Source: Bacteroidaceae bacterium
GTDB lineage: Bacteria; Bacteroidota; Bacteroidia; Bacteroidales; Bacteroidaceae
DNA length: 34,650 bases
Assembly: GCA_017616915.1 (NCBI GenBank)
Contig: JAFZXF010000013.1
Coordinates: forward strand, 1-34,650
Direction of reading: 5' to 3'
Part shown: positions 1-8,600 of the stretch, piece after piece
How the letters are laid out: every line of letters starts with the position of its first letter
How positions within the stretch are numbered: the first letter of the stretch is position 1
Program-made: the position numbers and the translations under genes
The notes under the pieces: generated by a model
Database searches by the model: none
The model's input: only the letters and a program-made list of their open reading frames with translations
Told to the model about the DNA's origin: nothing

Positions 1-2538
1 TATCATCAGGGGTATGTCGATGCCGGCAACGCGAAGGGCGGCGGCAGTATGGCACATTTCGTCGAGGCTGGGAGTGATGAGTCCGCTGAGCCCGATTATG
101 TCGGGATGGTGGAGCTGGGCTGCTGCAACGATGTCCTGGGCTGGCACCATTACTCCAAGATCAATTACCTTATAATTATTACACCCCATCACTACCGCCA
201 CAATGTTTTTGCCTATGTCATGGACATCACCTTTCACGGTGGCAAGCAATATGGTGCCGGCGGTGGCTGTGGCGCTTTGTTTTTCCTTTTCTATATATGG
301 TTGCAGTATGTTGACTGCCTGCTTCATGGTACGGGCTGTCTTTACTACTTGAGGTAGAAACATCTTTCCGCTGGCAAAATTCTGCCCCACCGTGGTCATG
401 CCTTCCATAAGGGGCCCCTGAATGATGTCAACTGCACTGGAGTAAAGGTTTAGGGCTTGTTGTAGATCGGCTTCCAGGGTGTCGGCATTGCCTTTGATGA
501 GTGCATACTTCAGTTGCTCTGGGATGGATCGCGATGCATGGACGGTAGTATCTCTCTCCTCCTTGACGGTGGCCGATACTGCCTGCGGTGCTTGGGAGGT
601 CTGCGCATATTCTATAAGCCGTTCGGCGGCATGGGGAGTGCGGCAGAGTATGACGTCTTCAAGCAGGGCGCGTAGCTCGGCGGGAAGGTCGTCCCACTGC
701 ACCGAGGTGGCGGGGTTGACGATGCCCATGTCCATACCGGCTTGGATGGCGTGGTATAGGAACACGGCGTGCATCGCTTCGCGCAGATAATTATTGCCCC
801 GGAAGGCAAAGGAGAGGTTGCTGACTCCGCCACTGACATGGCTGCCCAGCAGGTTCTGGCGAATCCAGCGGGCTGCACGAATATAGTCGAGAGCATAGCG
901 GTCGTGCTCCGGCAAACCGGTAGCTATAGACAATATGTTGGGGTCGAAGATGATGTCCGTGGGATGGTAGCCCGCCTTTTGCGTAAGTAGGTCGTATGCT
1001 CGGCGACAGATGCTTATCTTGCGTTCATAAGTGGTGGCCTGACCGTCTTCGTCGAAGGCCATCACTATGACGGCAGCTCCGAGTTGGCGTATTCGCTTTG
1101 CCCGTTGGAGGAAGACTTGTTCGCCCTCTTTAAGTGATATGGAGTTGACAATCGACTTGCCCTGTATGCATTTTAGGCTCTGTTCAATAACGTCGAATTG
1201 CGACGAGTCAATCATCAGCGGTACCCGACTGATGTCAGGGTCGGCAGCGATAAGGTTTAGGAAAGTGGTCATCTCTGCGCGGGTATCGAGCAGACCGTCA
1301 TCCATGTTGATATCGAGCACAAGGGCACCGTCTTCAACTTGTTTGCGTGCTATGGAGAGAGCTTCTTCATACTGGTGGTTACTTATAAGGCGCAGAAACT
1401 TGCGACTGCCAGCCACGTTGCACCGCTCTCCAACATTGATAAAATTGACCTCAGGAGTCGCCTCCAGTAGCTCTAAGCCCGACAGTTGCATCCACTGCGA
1501 AGGAGCCACGGGTTGATGAATTGGCCTTGGATATCGGGGATTATCCGCTGATGATTCGGCGCGGCTATAGATAATATCCTGATATAGAGAGATATACTCG
1601 TCGGTAGTGCCGCAGCATCCACCGACGATGTTCACAAGTCCTGCATCTACAAACTGCTGCATCTGCTCCTTCATCTGCAGCGGAGTGATGTCATATTGAC
1701 CTAGTGCGTTGGGCAATCCTGCGTTGGGATGAACGGAGATATAGTATGGTGCTTTGGCGGCAAGCTCTTCCAGAAATGGTTTTATCTCTTTTGGACCGAA
1801 CGAGCAATTGAGGCCTACGCTAAATATGTCGGCATGGCTTATCGAGGCAAGGAAAGCATCGATACGCTGGCCGCTGAGTGTGCGTCCACCCTTATCGCTG
1901 ACGGTAAGCGAGAGCATAAGTGGTACGCTAATACCGGTGAGTTTCATGGTCTGCTGAGCGGCATAAATCGCCGCCTTGGCATTGAGAGTGTCGAAGATGG
2001 TCTCTATAAGCAGTCCATCAATCCCGCTTTCAAGCAGAGCCTGTATCTGCTCAGCATAAGCTGCGGCCAGTTGGTCGAACGTGATATTTCGCAGAGCCGG
2101 ATTGCTTACGTCGGGAGACATAGATGCTGTCTTGTTGGTTGGACCTATGGTAGCCACCACAAAGCGTGGCCAGTCCGGATTGCGACTAGTGTACTCGTCG
2201 GCCAGCTTGCGAGCCAGACTTACTGCGGCATGGTTGATATCGACACATAAGTGTTCACAGCGATAGTCGGCCATCGAGATGCGCTGGGCCGAGAATGTGT
2301 TAGCAGTTATGATGTCTGCACCGGCTTCAAGATATCGGCGGTGTATATCTCTGACAATGTCGGGGCGTGTCAGGCAGAGCAAGTCATTGTTTCCCTTCAT
2401 CAGCAACTCCTCTACAGGAGGCAGTGCCAACCCATCCTTGCGGAAGTCGGCTTCCTCAAGGTTGTAGCTCTGAATCATAGTGCCCATGGCACCGTCGAGC
2501 ACCAATATTCTCTGCTGTATCGCCTGCTGTAAAGTCAT
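1..2538 (-). CDS. metH: Cobalamin-dependent methionine synthase, C-terminus beyond the left edge
   Basis: MetH transfers a methyl group from methyltetrahydrofolate through cobalamin to homocysteine, giving methionine in the cytoplasm. The frame is open from ATG at 2538 to base 1, 846 residues with no stop, so the gene is cut by the window edge. Residues 1-325 are the homocysteine/zinc domain, with the three zinc cysteines visible at C245 (GLNC) and C308-C309 (GGCCG). From about residue 360 comes the pterin-binding barrel (VGERCNVAGSRKF). The cobalamin cap and Rossmann module follow, with DVHDIGKN carrying the cobalt-ligand H773 (codon 220-222). These positions nearly match those of the E. coli enzyme. 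The AdoMet reactivation domain would lie outside the window. The gene follows smpB after 37 nt. Confidence 0.97.
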   Translation of the reverse strand, partial: MTLQQAIQQRILVLDGAMGTMIQSYNLEEADFRKDGLALPPVEELLMKGNNDLLCLTRPDIVRDIHRRYLEAGADIITANTFSAQRISMADYRCEHLCVDINHAAVSLARKLADEYTSRNPDWPRFVVATIGPTNKTASMSPDVSNPALRNITFDQLAAAYAEQIQALLESGIDGLLIETIFDTLNAKAAIYAAQQTMKLTGISVPLMLSLTVSDKGGRTLSGQRIDAFLASISHADIFSVGLNCSFGPKEIKPFLEELAAKAPYYISVHPNAGLPNALGQYDITPLQMKEQMQQFVDAGLVNIVGGCCGTTDEYISLYQDIIYSRAESSADNPRYPRPIHQPVAPSQWMQLSGLELLEATPEVNFINVGERCNVAGSRKFLRLISNHQYEEALSIARKQVEDGALVLDINMDDGLLDTRAEMTTFLNLIAADPDISRVPLMIDSSQFDVIEQSLKCIQGKSIVNSISLKEGEQVFLQRAKRIRQLGAAVIVMAFDEDGQATTYERKISICRRAYDLLTQKAGYHPTDIIFDPNILSIATGLPEHDRYALDYIRAARWIRQNLLGSHVSGGVSNLSFAFRGNNYLREAMHAVFLYHAIQAGMDMGIVNPATSVQWDDLPAELRALLEDVILCRTPHAAERLIEYAQTSQAPQAVSATVKEERDTTVHASRSIPEQLKYALIKGNADTLEADLQQALNLYSSAVDIIQGPLMEGMTTVGQNFASGKMFLPQVVKTARTMKQAVNILQPYIEKEKQSATATAGTILLATVKGDVHDIGKNIVAVVMGCNNYKVIDLGVMVPAQDIVAAAQLHHPDIIGLSGLITPSLDEMCHTAAALRVAGIDIPLMI

Positions 2539-2575
2539 TATTAGTATCTGGATGGAATCACCTGCTGTTCAATGT

Positions 2576-3055
2576 TCAATAAGGGTGGTTTTTGGTTGCA
2601 CGTTCCATCTCACGCTGGTCGTCGCGGTCTTTCATCGTGGCTCGTTTGTCATACATCTTCTTGCCACGTGCGAGAGCTATCTCCAGTTTTGCGCGTCCTT
2701 GTTCGTTGATATATAGTTGCGTCGGAACAACGGTTAGCCCAGGGTTCTTCAGCTGCTGTTCTATTCGTGTTATCTCTCTGCGGTTGAGCAGTAGTTTGCG
2801 GTCACGGCGGATATTGTGGTTGTTGAATGAGCCGTAGAAGTATTCCGCGATATACATATTTTTTACCCATACCTCTCGTCCGCTAACGTAGCAGTAGGTA
2901 TCTACCAGCGATGCACGGCTTTGGCGGATAGACTTAATCTCCGTACCGGTAAGTACTATGCCGGCAGTGAAGCGTGAGAGGAAGAAATAGTCAAACTCTG
3001 CCTTCCTATTTTTTATTATCACACTAGACTTTATATCGTTCTTTTTATTAGCCAT
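2576..3055 (-). CDS. smpB: SsrA-binding protein SmpB
   Basis: SmpB binds tmRNA and escorts it to stalled ribosomes in trans-translation. The 159-aa product has the usual family length and features: an early basic stretch, then [20 protein letters not shown] (residues about 37-56), the GSFNNHN segment, and a lysine/arginine-rich tail starting at [17 protein letters not shown] that would insert into the ribosomal A site. The start is the only ATG before the conserved core. The TGA stop (2576-2578) lies inside a CAATGTT heptamer repeat, so the last residues sit directly against the repeat. It lies between the DMP19-like gene (50 nt upstream) and metH (37 nt downstream), probably one transcript. 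Confidence 0.97.
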   Translation of the reverse strand: MANKKNDIKSSVIIKNRKAEFDYFFLSRFTAGIVLTGTEIKSIRQSRASLVDTYCYVSGREVWVKNMYIAEYFYGSFNNHNIRRDRKLLLNRREITRIEQQLKNPGLTVVPTQLYINEQGRAKLEIALARGKKMYDKRATMKDRDDQREMERATKNHPY

Positions 3056-3105
3056 ATTGTTTTCAATTCAATATAGACTCAGATCTAAATACTGTCCGTA
3101 ACCGC

Positions 3106-3122
3106 TCAATGCTCAATGGTTA
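3106..3122. repeat. Heptamer micro-repeat over the DMP19-like stop codon
   Basis: GCTCAATGCTCAATGG is two CAATGCT-type heptamers. On the minus strand it reads ACCATTGAGCATTGA and encodes T-I-E-H-stop. Just beyond lies AGATCTAAA (3081-3089), which also occurs beside a similar repeat at 26667. Confidence 0.7.
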
Positions 3123-3558
3123 ATGAATCGTCCCACGCTTCACAAACTCGGCGTGTGATGTCCGGTTCCATTTCAACAAACTTATCGTCGAAATCGTCCC
3201 ATTCGGGATATTGCTCATAGAGCGCCATAAACTCCTCGTCGGTCTCTACGGGTTGCCCAAGTCGGTCGGCAGTACGCTCATAAACCTTGCGGGCATCATA
3301 AAGCCAGTTGCAGAAGTCCTTCAGCCCCCATAGACGCATTGCCTTTGCAAAGGGATTCAAAAATATGAAAGGGCCGTAGCCGTTATGTATCAACTGAACG
3401 AAGCCCCCTTCTAGCAACTCTTGGCGTAGGATGGAATAGGCGATCAGAGTCAGCTCGTCACTGTTGAGCTGCCCCATCGTCTCAGCGGTCAACTGTCCGC
3501 CTATTTTCCCCCATAGCGGAGCGGTTAGTCGGTCTATATCCTTAGTGGTTTCATTCAT
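3106..3558 (-). CDS. DMP19-like (DUF4375-type) protein
   Basis: This 150-aa soluble, acidic protein has no signal peptide. The segment ILRQELLEGGFVQLIHNGYG (residues about 44-63) fits the E-x-x-N/G-GF-x-Q-x-x-x-N signature I associate with the DMP19/DUF4375 family. The C-terminal acidic stretch EQYPEWDDFDDKFVEMEPD fits the 'D/E-x-x-F/Y' tail of that family. DMP19 in Neisseria is a DNA mimic that binds a repressor; whether this homologue does so is unknown. The last residues T-I-E-H and the stop are encoded by heptamer repeat sequence at 3105-3122. It is first in a probable three-gene minus-strand unit with smpB and metH, divergent from the 997-aa gene at 3734. Confidence 0.75.
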   Translation of the reverse strand: MNETTKDIDRLTAPLWGKIGGQLTAETMGQLNSDELTLIAYSILRQELLEGGFVQLIHNGYGPFIFLNPFAKAMRLWGLKDFCNWLYDARKVYERTADRLGQPVETDEEFMALYEQYPEWDDFDDKFVEMEPDITRRVCEAWDDSLTIEH

Positions 3559-3733
3559 GTCTCATCTCTCTGTTGTCCTTACTTAATTGTCAAATGACAA
3601 ATCTCAGTTTTTTATTCCCAACGAGCATTATTTTGCCTCAGTGGCGCTTTTAACTTGCAAAAGTAGCAAAAAATCTTAATTTATCCCCCCGAATTGCATT
3701 TTTTTTTATATTTTTGCAGTTAAATTCAGAATT
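3559..3733. promoter_or_regulatory. Divergent intergenic region with two -7-like boxes
   Basis: This region separates the minus-strand DMP19-smpB-metH genes from the plus-strand 997-aa gene. A TATTTTTG box at 3709-3716 (plus) lies 17 nt before ATG 3734, and TACTTTTG (minus, plus-strand positions 3658-3665) faces the other way. Both fit the Bacteroidota -7 pattern TAnnTTTG. I could not find a convincing TTTG box 19-21 nt upstream of either, so these are partial matches only. Confidence 0.4.
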
Positions 3734-6727
3734 ATGCAACTCAAGAATACAAAGTTCATAGAACTGATGCAGCGACGCATCTGCAACGTGCTAATCGTGG
3801 CTAACCCCTACGACGCCTTTATGTTGGAGGACGACGGCAGGGTGGATGAGAAGATCTTTCAGGAGTATTCACGACTGGGGCTTACTTTCCCGCCACGATT
3901 CATACAGGTAAGCACCGAAAAGGAGGCCGAGGCGCACCTTAAGAGGGGTGAGATAGACCTTGTGATATGTATGCCATCCAAAACGGCAGGCGATGACAAC
4001 GATGTCTTCGATATGGCCAGCAACATCAAGACTCGATACAACCGCATACCCATGGTGGTGCTCACTCCCTTCAGCCACGGTATAACTGCCCGAATGCAGA
4101 ATATCGACCTTAGTATCTTCGAGTACGTGTTCTGCTGGCTGGGAAATACCGACATTCTCATCACTATCATTAAGCTCATCGAGGACCGTATGAATCTGGA
4201 GCATGACATCGGCGCCGGCGTGCAGATGATTATGCTGGTGGAGGACAATATACGGTTCTACTCATCCATACTGCCTTCGCTATATAAGTTTGTGTTGCAT
4301 CAGAGTCTGGAGTTTGCTACTGAGGCCCTCAATACCTCGCTGGAGAAACTGCGTATGAGAGGCCGCCCCAAGATAGTGTTGGCTCGCAACTACGAGGAGG
4401 CGTGGAGCATCTATAGCCGTTTCGCTAACAATGCCCTCGGTATCATCAGCGACTGTCGCTTCCCCCTGCATCCTGTCAAGGGGGCTAATCCCCAGGATGA
4501 CGAGAAGGACAATGAGGCGGGCTTTAAACTCTGTCAGGCCATCAGAGCCAACGACCCCTACATCCCGCTCATTATCGAGAGCTCCGAGACCGACAACCGC
4601 GAAAAGGCATGGAGTATGGGTTACCACTTTATCGACAAGAACTCCAAGAAGATGGAGCAGGATCTGCGTGATGTGTTGCGAATGTATTTCGGCTTTGGCG
4701 ACTTTATCTTCCGTAATCCCGATACCCACGAGGAGGTGCTTAGAGTGCGCAATCTGCGTGACCTCCAGAACCATATTATGACGGTGCCGCGCGACTCCTT
4801 CCTATGGCATATCCGCCGCAACAATGTGAGCCGCTGGCTTAGCTCCCGAGCGCTGTTTGGACTGTCGGACTTTGTGAAGGCTATGTCGCTCAAGTCGGTG
4901 CAGGAAATTGACGCTCACCGCAAGCTTATCTTCGATGCCATAGTAGCATACCGACAGATGAAGAACAGGGGTGTGGTAGCTGTGTTCCAGCGTGATCGCT
5001 TCGACCAGTATAGCAACTTTGCTCGAATCGGCGAGGGCTCATTGGGCGGTAAGGGTAGGGGGCTGGCTTTCCTCGACCACATCATGCAGAAGCATACTGA
5101 ACTCAATGCCGACACCCCCATAATGATACCCAAGACGGTGGTGCTGTGTACCGATGTGTTCGATGATTTCATGGATAGCAACAATCTCTACCAGACGGCT
5201 CTTTCTGATGATTTTACTGACCAGCAGTTGCTCGACCGCTTTGTCAGTTGTCCGCTGCCCCAGAAGTTGCTCACCGATCTTAAGGTATTCCTTGAGGTGG
5301 TCAAAGACCCTATCGCCGTGCGCTCTTCGTCGCTGCTTGAAGATGCTCATTACCAGCCTTTTGCAGGTGTTTATTCAACCTATATGATACCCTCGGTGGC
5401 AAACATCAACGAACGCCTGAAGATGCTGGCATCAGCCATCAAGTCGGTGTATGCATCGGTCTATTTCAAAGCCTCTAAGGACTATATGACTGCCACATCT
5501 AATGTTATTGATCAGGAGAAGATGGCCGTCATACTGCAGGTGGTGGTGGGCGAACGCCACGGTGACCGATTCTACCCCGTAATAAGCGGTGTGGCTCGCA
5601 GTATCAACTATTATCCAATCGATGGCGAGAAGCCTGAGGAGGGTACCGTTTCGCTTGCTTTCGGACTGGGTAAGTATATCGTGGATGGCGGGGTGTCGCT
5701 CCGAGTCTGTCCTGCTCGGCCTAATCATGTGTTGCAGATGAGCGAGTTGCAGACGGCGCTACGTGATACCCAGACCTCTTTCCTTTCTCTCGACATGAAC
5801 CAAACGTCACTGCAGTTCCGCACCGACGATGGCTTCAATCTTAAGAATCTCTCTATCCGTGAGGCAGAACTGGATGGCACCCTGCAGTATATATGCTCTA
5901 CTTATCTGCCAGAAGACCAGCAGATTTATGATGGATACTATGAGGGACGTAACCGCAAGATAATATCTTTCAGCGGGGTGTTGCAAAACGGTGTGTTCCC
6001 ACTTCCGGAGGTGTTGCAGCGAGTGCTGCGCTATGGTGCCGAGGAGATGCGCCGTCCGGTGGAAATAGAGTTTGCCGTAAATCTGCATGCAGACCGCAGC
6101 GGAGAGTTCTACCTGCTGCAAATACGGCCGATGGTTGACAACCGCATGAGCATCGATACCAATCTCGGCGCCATTCCTGACAGCGAGTGCCTGCTACGCT
6201 CCGACAACGCTATCGGCCACGACGTAAGCCATGATATCTGCGATGTCATCTATGTAAAAACCGATGGCTACATCCAGCAGGATAATCCCCAGATAGCTAC
6301 CGAAATTGACGAACTCAACAGTCGATTGCTTCATGAGCAGCGCCACTGTATCTACATAGGTCCCGGTCGATGGGGCAGTAGCGACCCTTGGCTTGGTATA
6401 CCAGTCAAGTGGTCGAATATCTCTGCAGCCAAAATGGTAGTGGAGGCTGGTCTCACCAACTATCAGGTTGATCCCTCGCAGGGCACCCATTTCTTCCAGA
6501 ACCTCACCTCGCTTGGCGTTAGCTATCTCACGGTTAACGCTTTCAAGGGCGAAGGTATATACAATCAGAAATACCTTAACCAACTGCCAGCCGTGGAAGA
6601 AACGTCCCATTTGCGCCATGTACAGCTTGATCAGCCCCTTACGGTAATGGTGGATGGTCTCCATCGCCAGGCCGTCGTTAAATTACCCTCCACCACTGCC
6701 CATAAAACCCTAAACGACATTAAATGA
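3734..6727 (+). CDS. Tandem receiver-like domains fused to a PPDK/PEP-synthase ATP-grasp domain
   Basis: The 997-aa cytoplasmic protein has at least four parts. Residues about 17-155 look like a degenerate receiver domain without the phosphoacceptor (DLVICMPS). Residues about 165-318 form an apparently intact receiver: E170/D171, phosphoacceptor D240 in GIISDC, S283/S284 in PLIIESSE and K302 in FIDKNS. Residues about 430-800 match the nucleotide-binding domain of pyruvate phosphate dikinase/PEP synthase (GSLGGKGRGL at 435-444, PIAVRSSSLLED at 526-537, YLLQIRPMVD near 800). The last 190 residues, including GPGRWGSSDPWLG, I do not recognise. No swivelling phosphohistidine domain and no PEP-binding barrel follow, so it is unlikely to be a true PEP synthase although homologues are often labelled so. 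Its stop overlaps the next start by 4 nt (ATGA). Confidence 0.85.
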   Translation: MQLKNTKFIELMQRRICNVLIVANPYDAFMLEDDGRVDEKIFQEYSRLGLTFPPRFIQVSTEKEAEAHLKRGEIDLVICMPSKTAGDDNDVFDMASNIKTRYNRIPMVVLTPFSHGITARMQNIDLSIFEYVFCWLGNTDILITIIKLIEDRMNLEHDIGAGVQMIMLVEDNIRFYSSILPSLYKFVLHQSLEFATEALNTSLEKLRMRGRPKIVLARNYEEAWSIYSRFANNALGIISDCRFPLHPVKGANPQDDEKDNEAGFKLCQAIRANDPYIPLIIESSETDNREKAWSMGYHFIDKNSKKMEQDLRDVLRMYFGFGDFIFRNPDTHEEVLRVRNLRDLQNHIMTVPRDSFLWHIRRNNVSRWLSSRALFGLSDFVKAMSLKSVQEIDAHRKLIFDAIVAYRQMKNRGVVAVFQRDRFDQYSNFARIGEGSLGGKGRGLAFLDHIMQKHTELNADTPIMIPKTVVLCTDVFDDFMDSNNLYQTALSDDFTDQQLLDRFVSCPLPQKLLTDLKVFLEVVKDPIAVRSSSLLEDAHYQPFAGVYSTYMIPSVANINERLKMLASAIKSVYASVYFKASKDYMTATSNVIDQEKMAVILQVVVGERHGDRFYPVISGVARSINYYPIDGEKPEEGTVSLAFGLGKYIVDGGVSLRVCPARPNHVLQMSELQTALRDTQTSFLSLDMNQTSLQFRTDDGFNLKNLSIREAELDGTLQYICSTYLPEDQQIYDGYYEGRNRKIISFSGVLQNGVFPLPEVLQRVLRYGAEEMRRPVEIEFAVNLHADRSGEFYLLQIRPMVDNRMSIDTNLGAIPDSECLLRSDNAIGHDVSHDICDVIYVKTDGYIQQDNPQIATEIDELNSRLLHEQRHCIYIGPGRWGSSDPWLGIPVKWSNISAAKMVVEAGLTNYQVDPSQGTHFFQNLTSLGVSYLTVNAFKGEGIYNQKYLNQLPAVEETSHLRHVQLDQPLTVMVDGLHRQAVVKLPSTTAHKTLNDIK

Positions 6728-6740
6728 CTCTAAACGACGC
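6711..6740 (+). repeat. 10-bp tandem repeat across a stop/start junction
   Basis: Three consecutive decamers, TAAACGACAT, TAAATGACTC and TAAACGACGC, run exactly 6711-6740 and fade into TAAAAAGATA. They encode the end of the 997-aa protein (TLNDIK-stop) and, in another frame, the start of the nucleotidyltransferase (MTLNDAK). The ATGA overlap of the two genes is therefore made of repeat sequence. Confidence 0.8.
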
Positions 6741-7506
6741 TAAAAAGATAAATAGGAAAGCAATGATTTTTGCTGCAGGGCTCGGCACCCGATTGGCTCC
6801 GCTAACCAACGACTGCCCCAAGGCGTTGGTGAAACTCCGTGGCAAGCCATTACTGCAGCATGTCATCGAGCGCCTCGCTGCCGAGGGCTTCACCCGTCTC
6901 ACTGTCAATGTCCACCACTTTTCCCGGCAGATTATTGACTACCTAAATAATCAACTGCCCAAATTAGACCTAGATCTAGATTCCGGCATCATGCCCCTTA
7001 ATGTTCAGTGTTCCGATGAGACTGCTCAGTTGCTTGACACCGGTGGCGGACTAAAGAAAGCCGCGGCGCTACTCTTCGCCGCCGACGATTCCCCGGTGCT
7101 TGTTCACAACGTAGATATCCTTAGCAATGCCCATCTCGCCGAACTCTATGCAGCGGCAGGTGATGTTGATGCTTTGTTGCTTGTTAGTGACCGTTCGACC
7201 ACTCGCTATCTACTTTTCGATGCCGATATGTGCCTTGTGGGTTGGCAGAATATACAGACAGGTGAAGTGCGCACTCCTTATGCCGATCTGCGGCCCGAGG
7301 AGTGTCACCGCCTCGCTTTCTCCGGTATTCATGTCGTTAATAAAAGCCTCACCAACGCCATGTCGGATTGGCCCGATAAGTTCGGCATCATCGATTTCTA
7401 TATTCGTAAGTGTGCTGAACTCAACATTCGTGGCTATGTACAGCCCGGCCTTCAGCTTATCGACATCGGTAAAATAGAGGTTCTAAGAAAAATGGAAGAA
7501 CAATAA
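6724..7506 (+). CDS. Sugar-1-phosphate nucleotidyltransferase (MurU/RmlA-like fold)
   Basis: The 260-aa protein has the NTP-transferase signature MIFAAGLGTRLAPLTNDCPK at residues 14-33 and the metal/sugar region LVHNVDILSNAHL (about residues 121-133). It probably activates a sugar-1-phosphate with a nucleoside triphosphate; MurU-like N-acetylmuramate recycling or another NDP-sugar step are options, and the substrate cannot be read from the sequence. The listed ATG (6724) overlaps the previous stop by 4 nt, which suggests translational coupling. The second ATG at 6763 (residue 14) starts exactly at the conserved fold, and the 13-residue extension before it is mostly repeat-derived, so 6763 is a real alternative start. 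A hexamer-like TAGATC repeat near 6963-6985 encodes the low-complexity KLDLDLD. Confidence 0.88.
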   Translation: MTLNDAKKINRKAMIFAAGLGTRLAPLTNDCPKALVKLRGKPLLQHVIERLAAEGFTRLTVNVHHFSRQIIDYLNNQLPKLDLDLDSGIMPLNVQCSDETAQLLDTGGGLKKAAALLFAADDSPVLVHNVDILSNAHLAELYAAAGDVDALLLVSDRSTTRYLLFDADMCLVGWQNIQTGEVRTPYADLRPEECHRLAFSGIHVVNKSLTNAMSDWPDKFGIIDFYIRKCAELNIRGYVQPGLQLIDIGKIEVLRKMEEQ

Positions 7507-7517
7507 TCTTCAATCAT
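7502..7517. repeat. Heptamer-family remnant after the nucleotidyltransferase stop
   Basis: AATAATCTTCAATCAT overlaps the TAA stop and matches, apart from its last bases, the complement of 11534-11550 (AATAATCTTCAATGCTC). It is short, so membership of the repeat family is tentative. Confidence 0.4.
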
Positions 7518-7526
7518 ACGTTTATT

Positions 7527-8426
7527 TTGGTAAGTCTAATTATCCCCGTTCATAATCGTAAGGAGCTTCTTCCTCGCCTCTTCGCATCTCTGCGCCGCAT
7601 CGAGGGCTGCGAAGTGGAAATTATCTTCGTTGACAACAACAGCGATGCTGACACTCATACTGTGCTCCAGGCTTTTGTTGATGAGATTGGTGCCCGGCTC
7701 CTCACTGAGGCCAAGCCTGGGGCTGCAGCAGCTCGCAATGCTGGTCTTGATGCAGCTACCGGAGATTATGTTTATTTCTTTGACTCCGATGATGAACTGA
7801 GCCCCGAGATGCTGCGTGATGCAGAGACGCTGGCTCGTTCTGCCGATGTCGATGCTGTAGGCCTTCAGGTTGTGTATATCAATCCCGATGGCAGTTCTCA
7901 TCCTCGCCATTTCATCCGAAGTGCCGACCCCCGCTGCCATGTTGTGGCCAACAATTTCGCCACGGTGTCACTCTTTCTCCGTCGTAGTTTTGCCCAGGCT
8001 CTTGGCCGCTGGAACGAGTCTCTCTTCTACTGGATTGACTTTGAGTGGGCTTTCCGCATCCTCTTGGCTCGGCCCTCTATGGCGTGGCTTACCAAGCCTT
8101 ACCATCGCATCCATGTCCACCCCGATAGCATTACCGGCACTCGCTTTGCTGACCGAGTCGATAAGATTCTCTCCACCCACCAAGCCCTAGAGGATGATAT
8201 CAAGCAACTTTCAATCCTCGATTCTCAATTTTCAATTAATAGAGCCTTAAACTCTCGCAAAGCTCTCTATGCCGGCCATATACGTCATGAGGGCAATCGT
8301 GATGCCGCTTACCTTATATATAATAGTATAAGGCCCGAATATCGCACCTTTCTCGACCGCCTCCGGTTGTCCCTCCTTTATTGGTTGAGTGCCTGGGGAG
8401 TACCAGGTGTGTGGCGACTTGCCTGA
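7527..8426 (+). CDS. Family 2 glycosyltransferase
   Basis: The 299-aa GT-A fold glycosyltransferase should be cytoplasmic or membrane-associated and act on an envelope or capsular glycan; donor and acceptor are unknown. VSLIIPVHNR opens the fold at residue 2, the nucleotide-binding aspartate lies in IIFVDNNSD (32-40), and the metal-binding DSDD is at 86-89 after GDYVYFFDSDDE. The only usable start is TTG at 7527, because the fold begins immediately after it and no ATG or GTG lies in frame between it and the upstream stop; the gap to the previous gene is 20 nt. Residues about 228-238 (LSILDSQFSIN) are encoded by a heptamer repeat array (8209-8240) and probably form a loop. Confidence 0.88.
   Translation: MVSLIIPVHNRKELLPRLFASLRRIEGCEVEIIFVDNNSDADTHTVLQAFVDEIGARLLTEAKPGAAAARNAGLDAATGDYVYFFDSDDELSPEMLRDAETLARSADVDAVGLQVVYINPDGSSHPRHFIRSADPRCHVVANNFATVSLFLRRSFAQALGRWNESLFYWIDFEWAFRILLARPSMAWLTKPYHRIHVHPDSITGTRFADRVDKILSTHQALEDDIKQLSILDSQFSINRALNSRKALYAGHIRHEGNRDAAYLIYNSIRPEYRTFLDRLRLSLLYWLSAWGVPGVWRLA
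8209..8240 (+). repeat. Heptamer micro-repeat inside the glycosyltransferase gene
   Basis: Four degenerate heptamers, TCAATCC, TCGATTC, TCAATTT and TCAATTA, are read in frame as part of the glycosyltransferase. They belong to the same family as the arrays at 27422 and 20847. Confidence 0.7.
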
Positions 8427-8524
8427 TTTTGTAATGTTCGTATTAAAAAAGCGGCACAAAAGTTTCTTTATGTCGCTTTTGGATGTTTAAATTGTTAAAT
8501 TGTCAAAAATTTATTGGTATTTCT

Positions 8525-8557
8525 TTTGGCATTTTTTCTAAATTCGTTGTATTTTTG
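8525..8557 (+). promoter_or_regulatory. Bacteroidota-type promoter of gdhA
   Basis: TTTG at 8525-8528 and TATTTTTG at 8550-8557 are separated by 21 nt, matching the Bacteroidota consensus of TTTG, 19-21 nt, TAnnTTTG. Transcription would start about 7 nt later, leaving a leader of roughly 35-40 nt before ATG 8601. Confidence 0.65.
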
Positions 8558-8600
8558 CAACCAGAAAGTAATTACAAACTATTTCTAAAACAGTATTATT

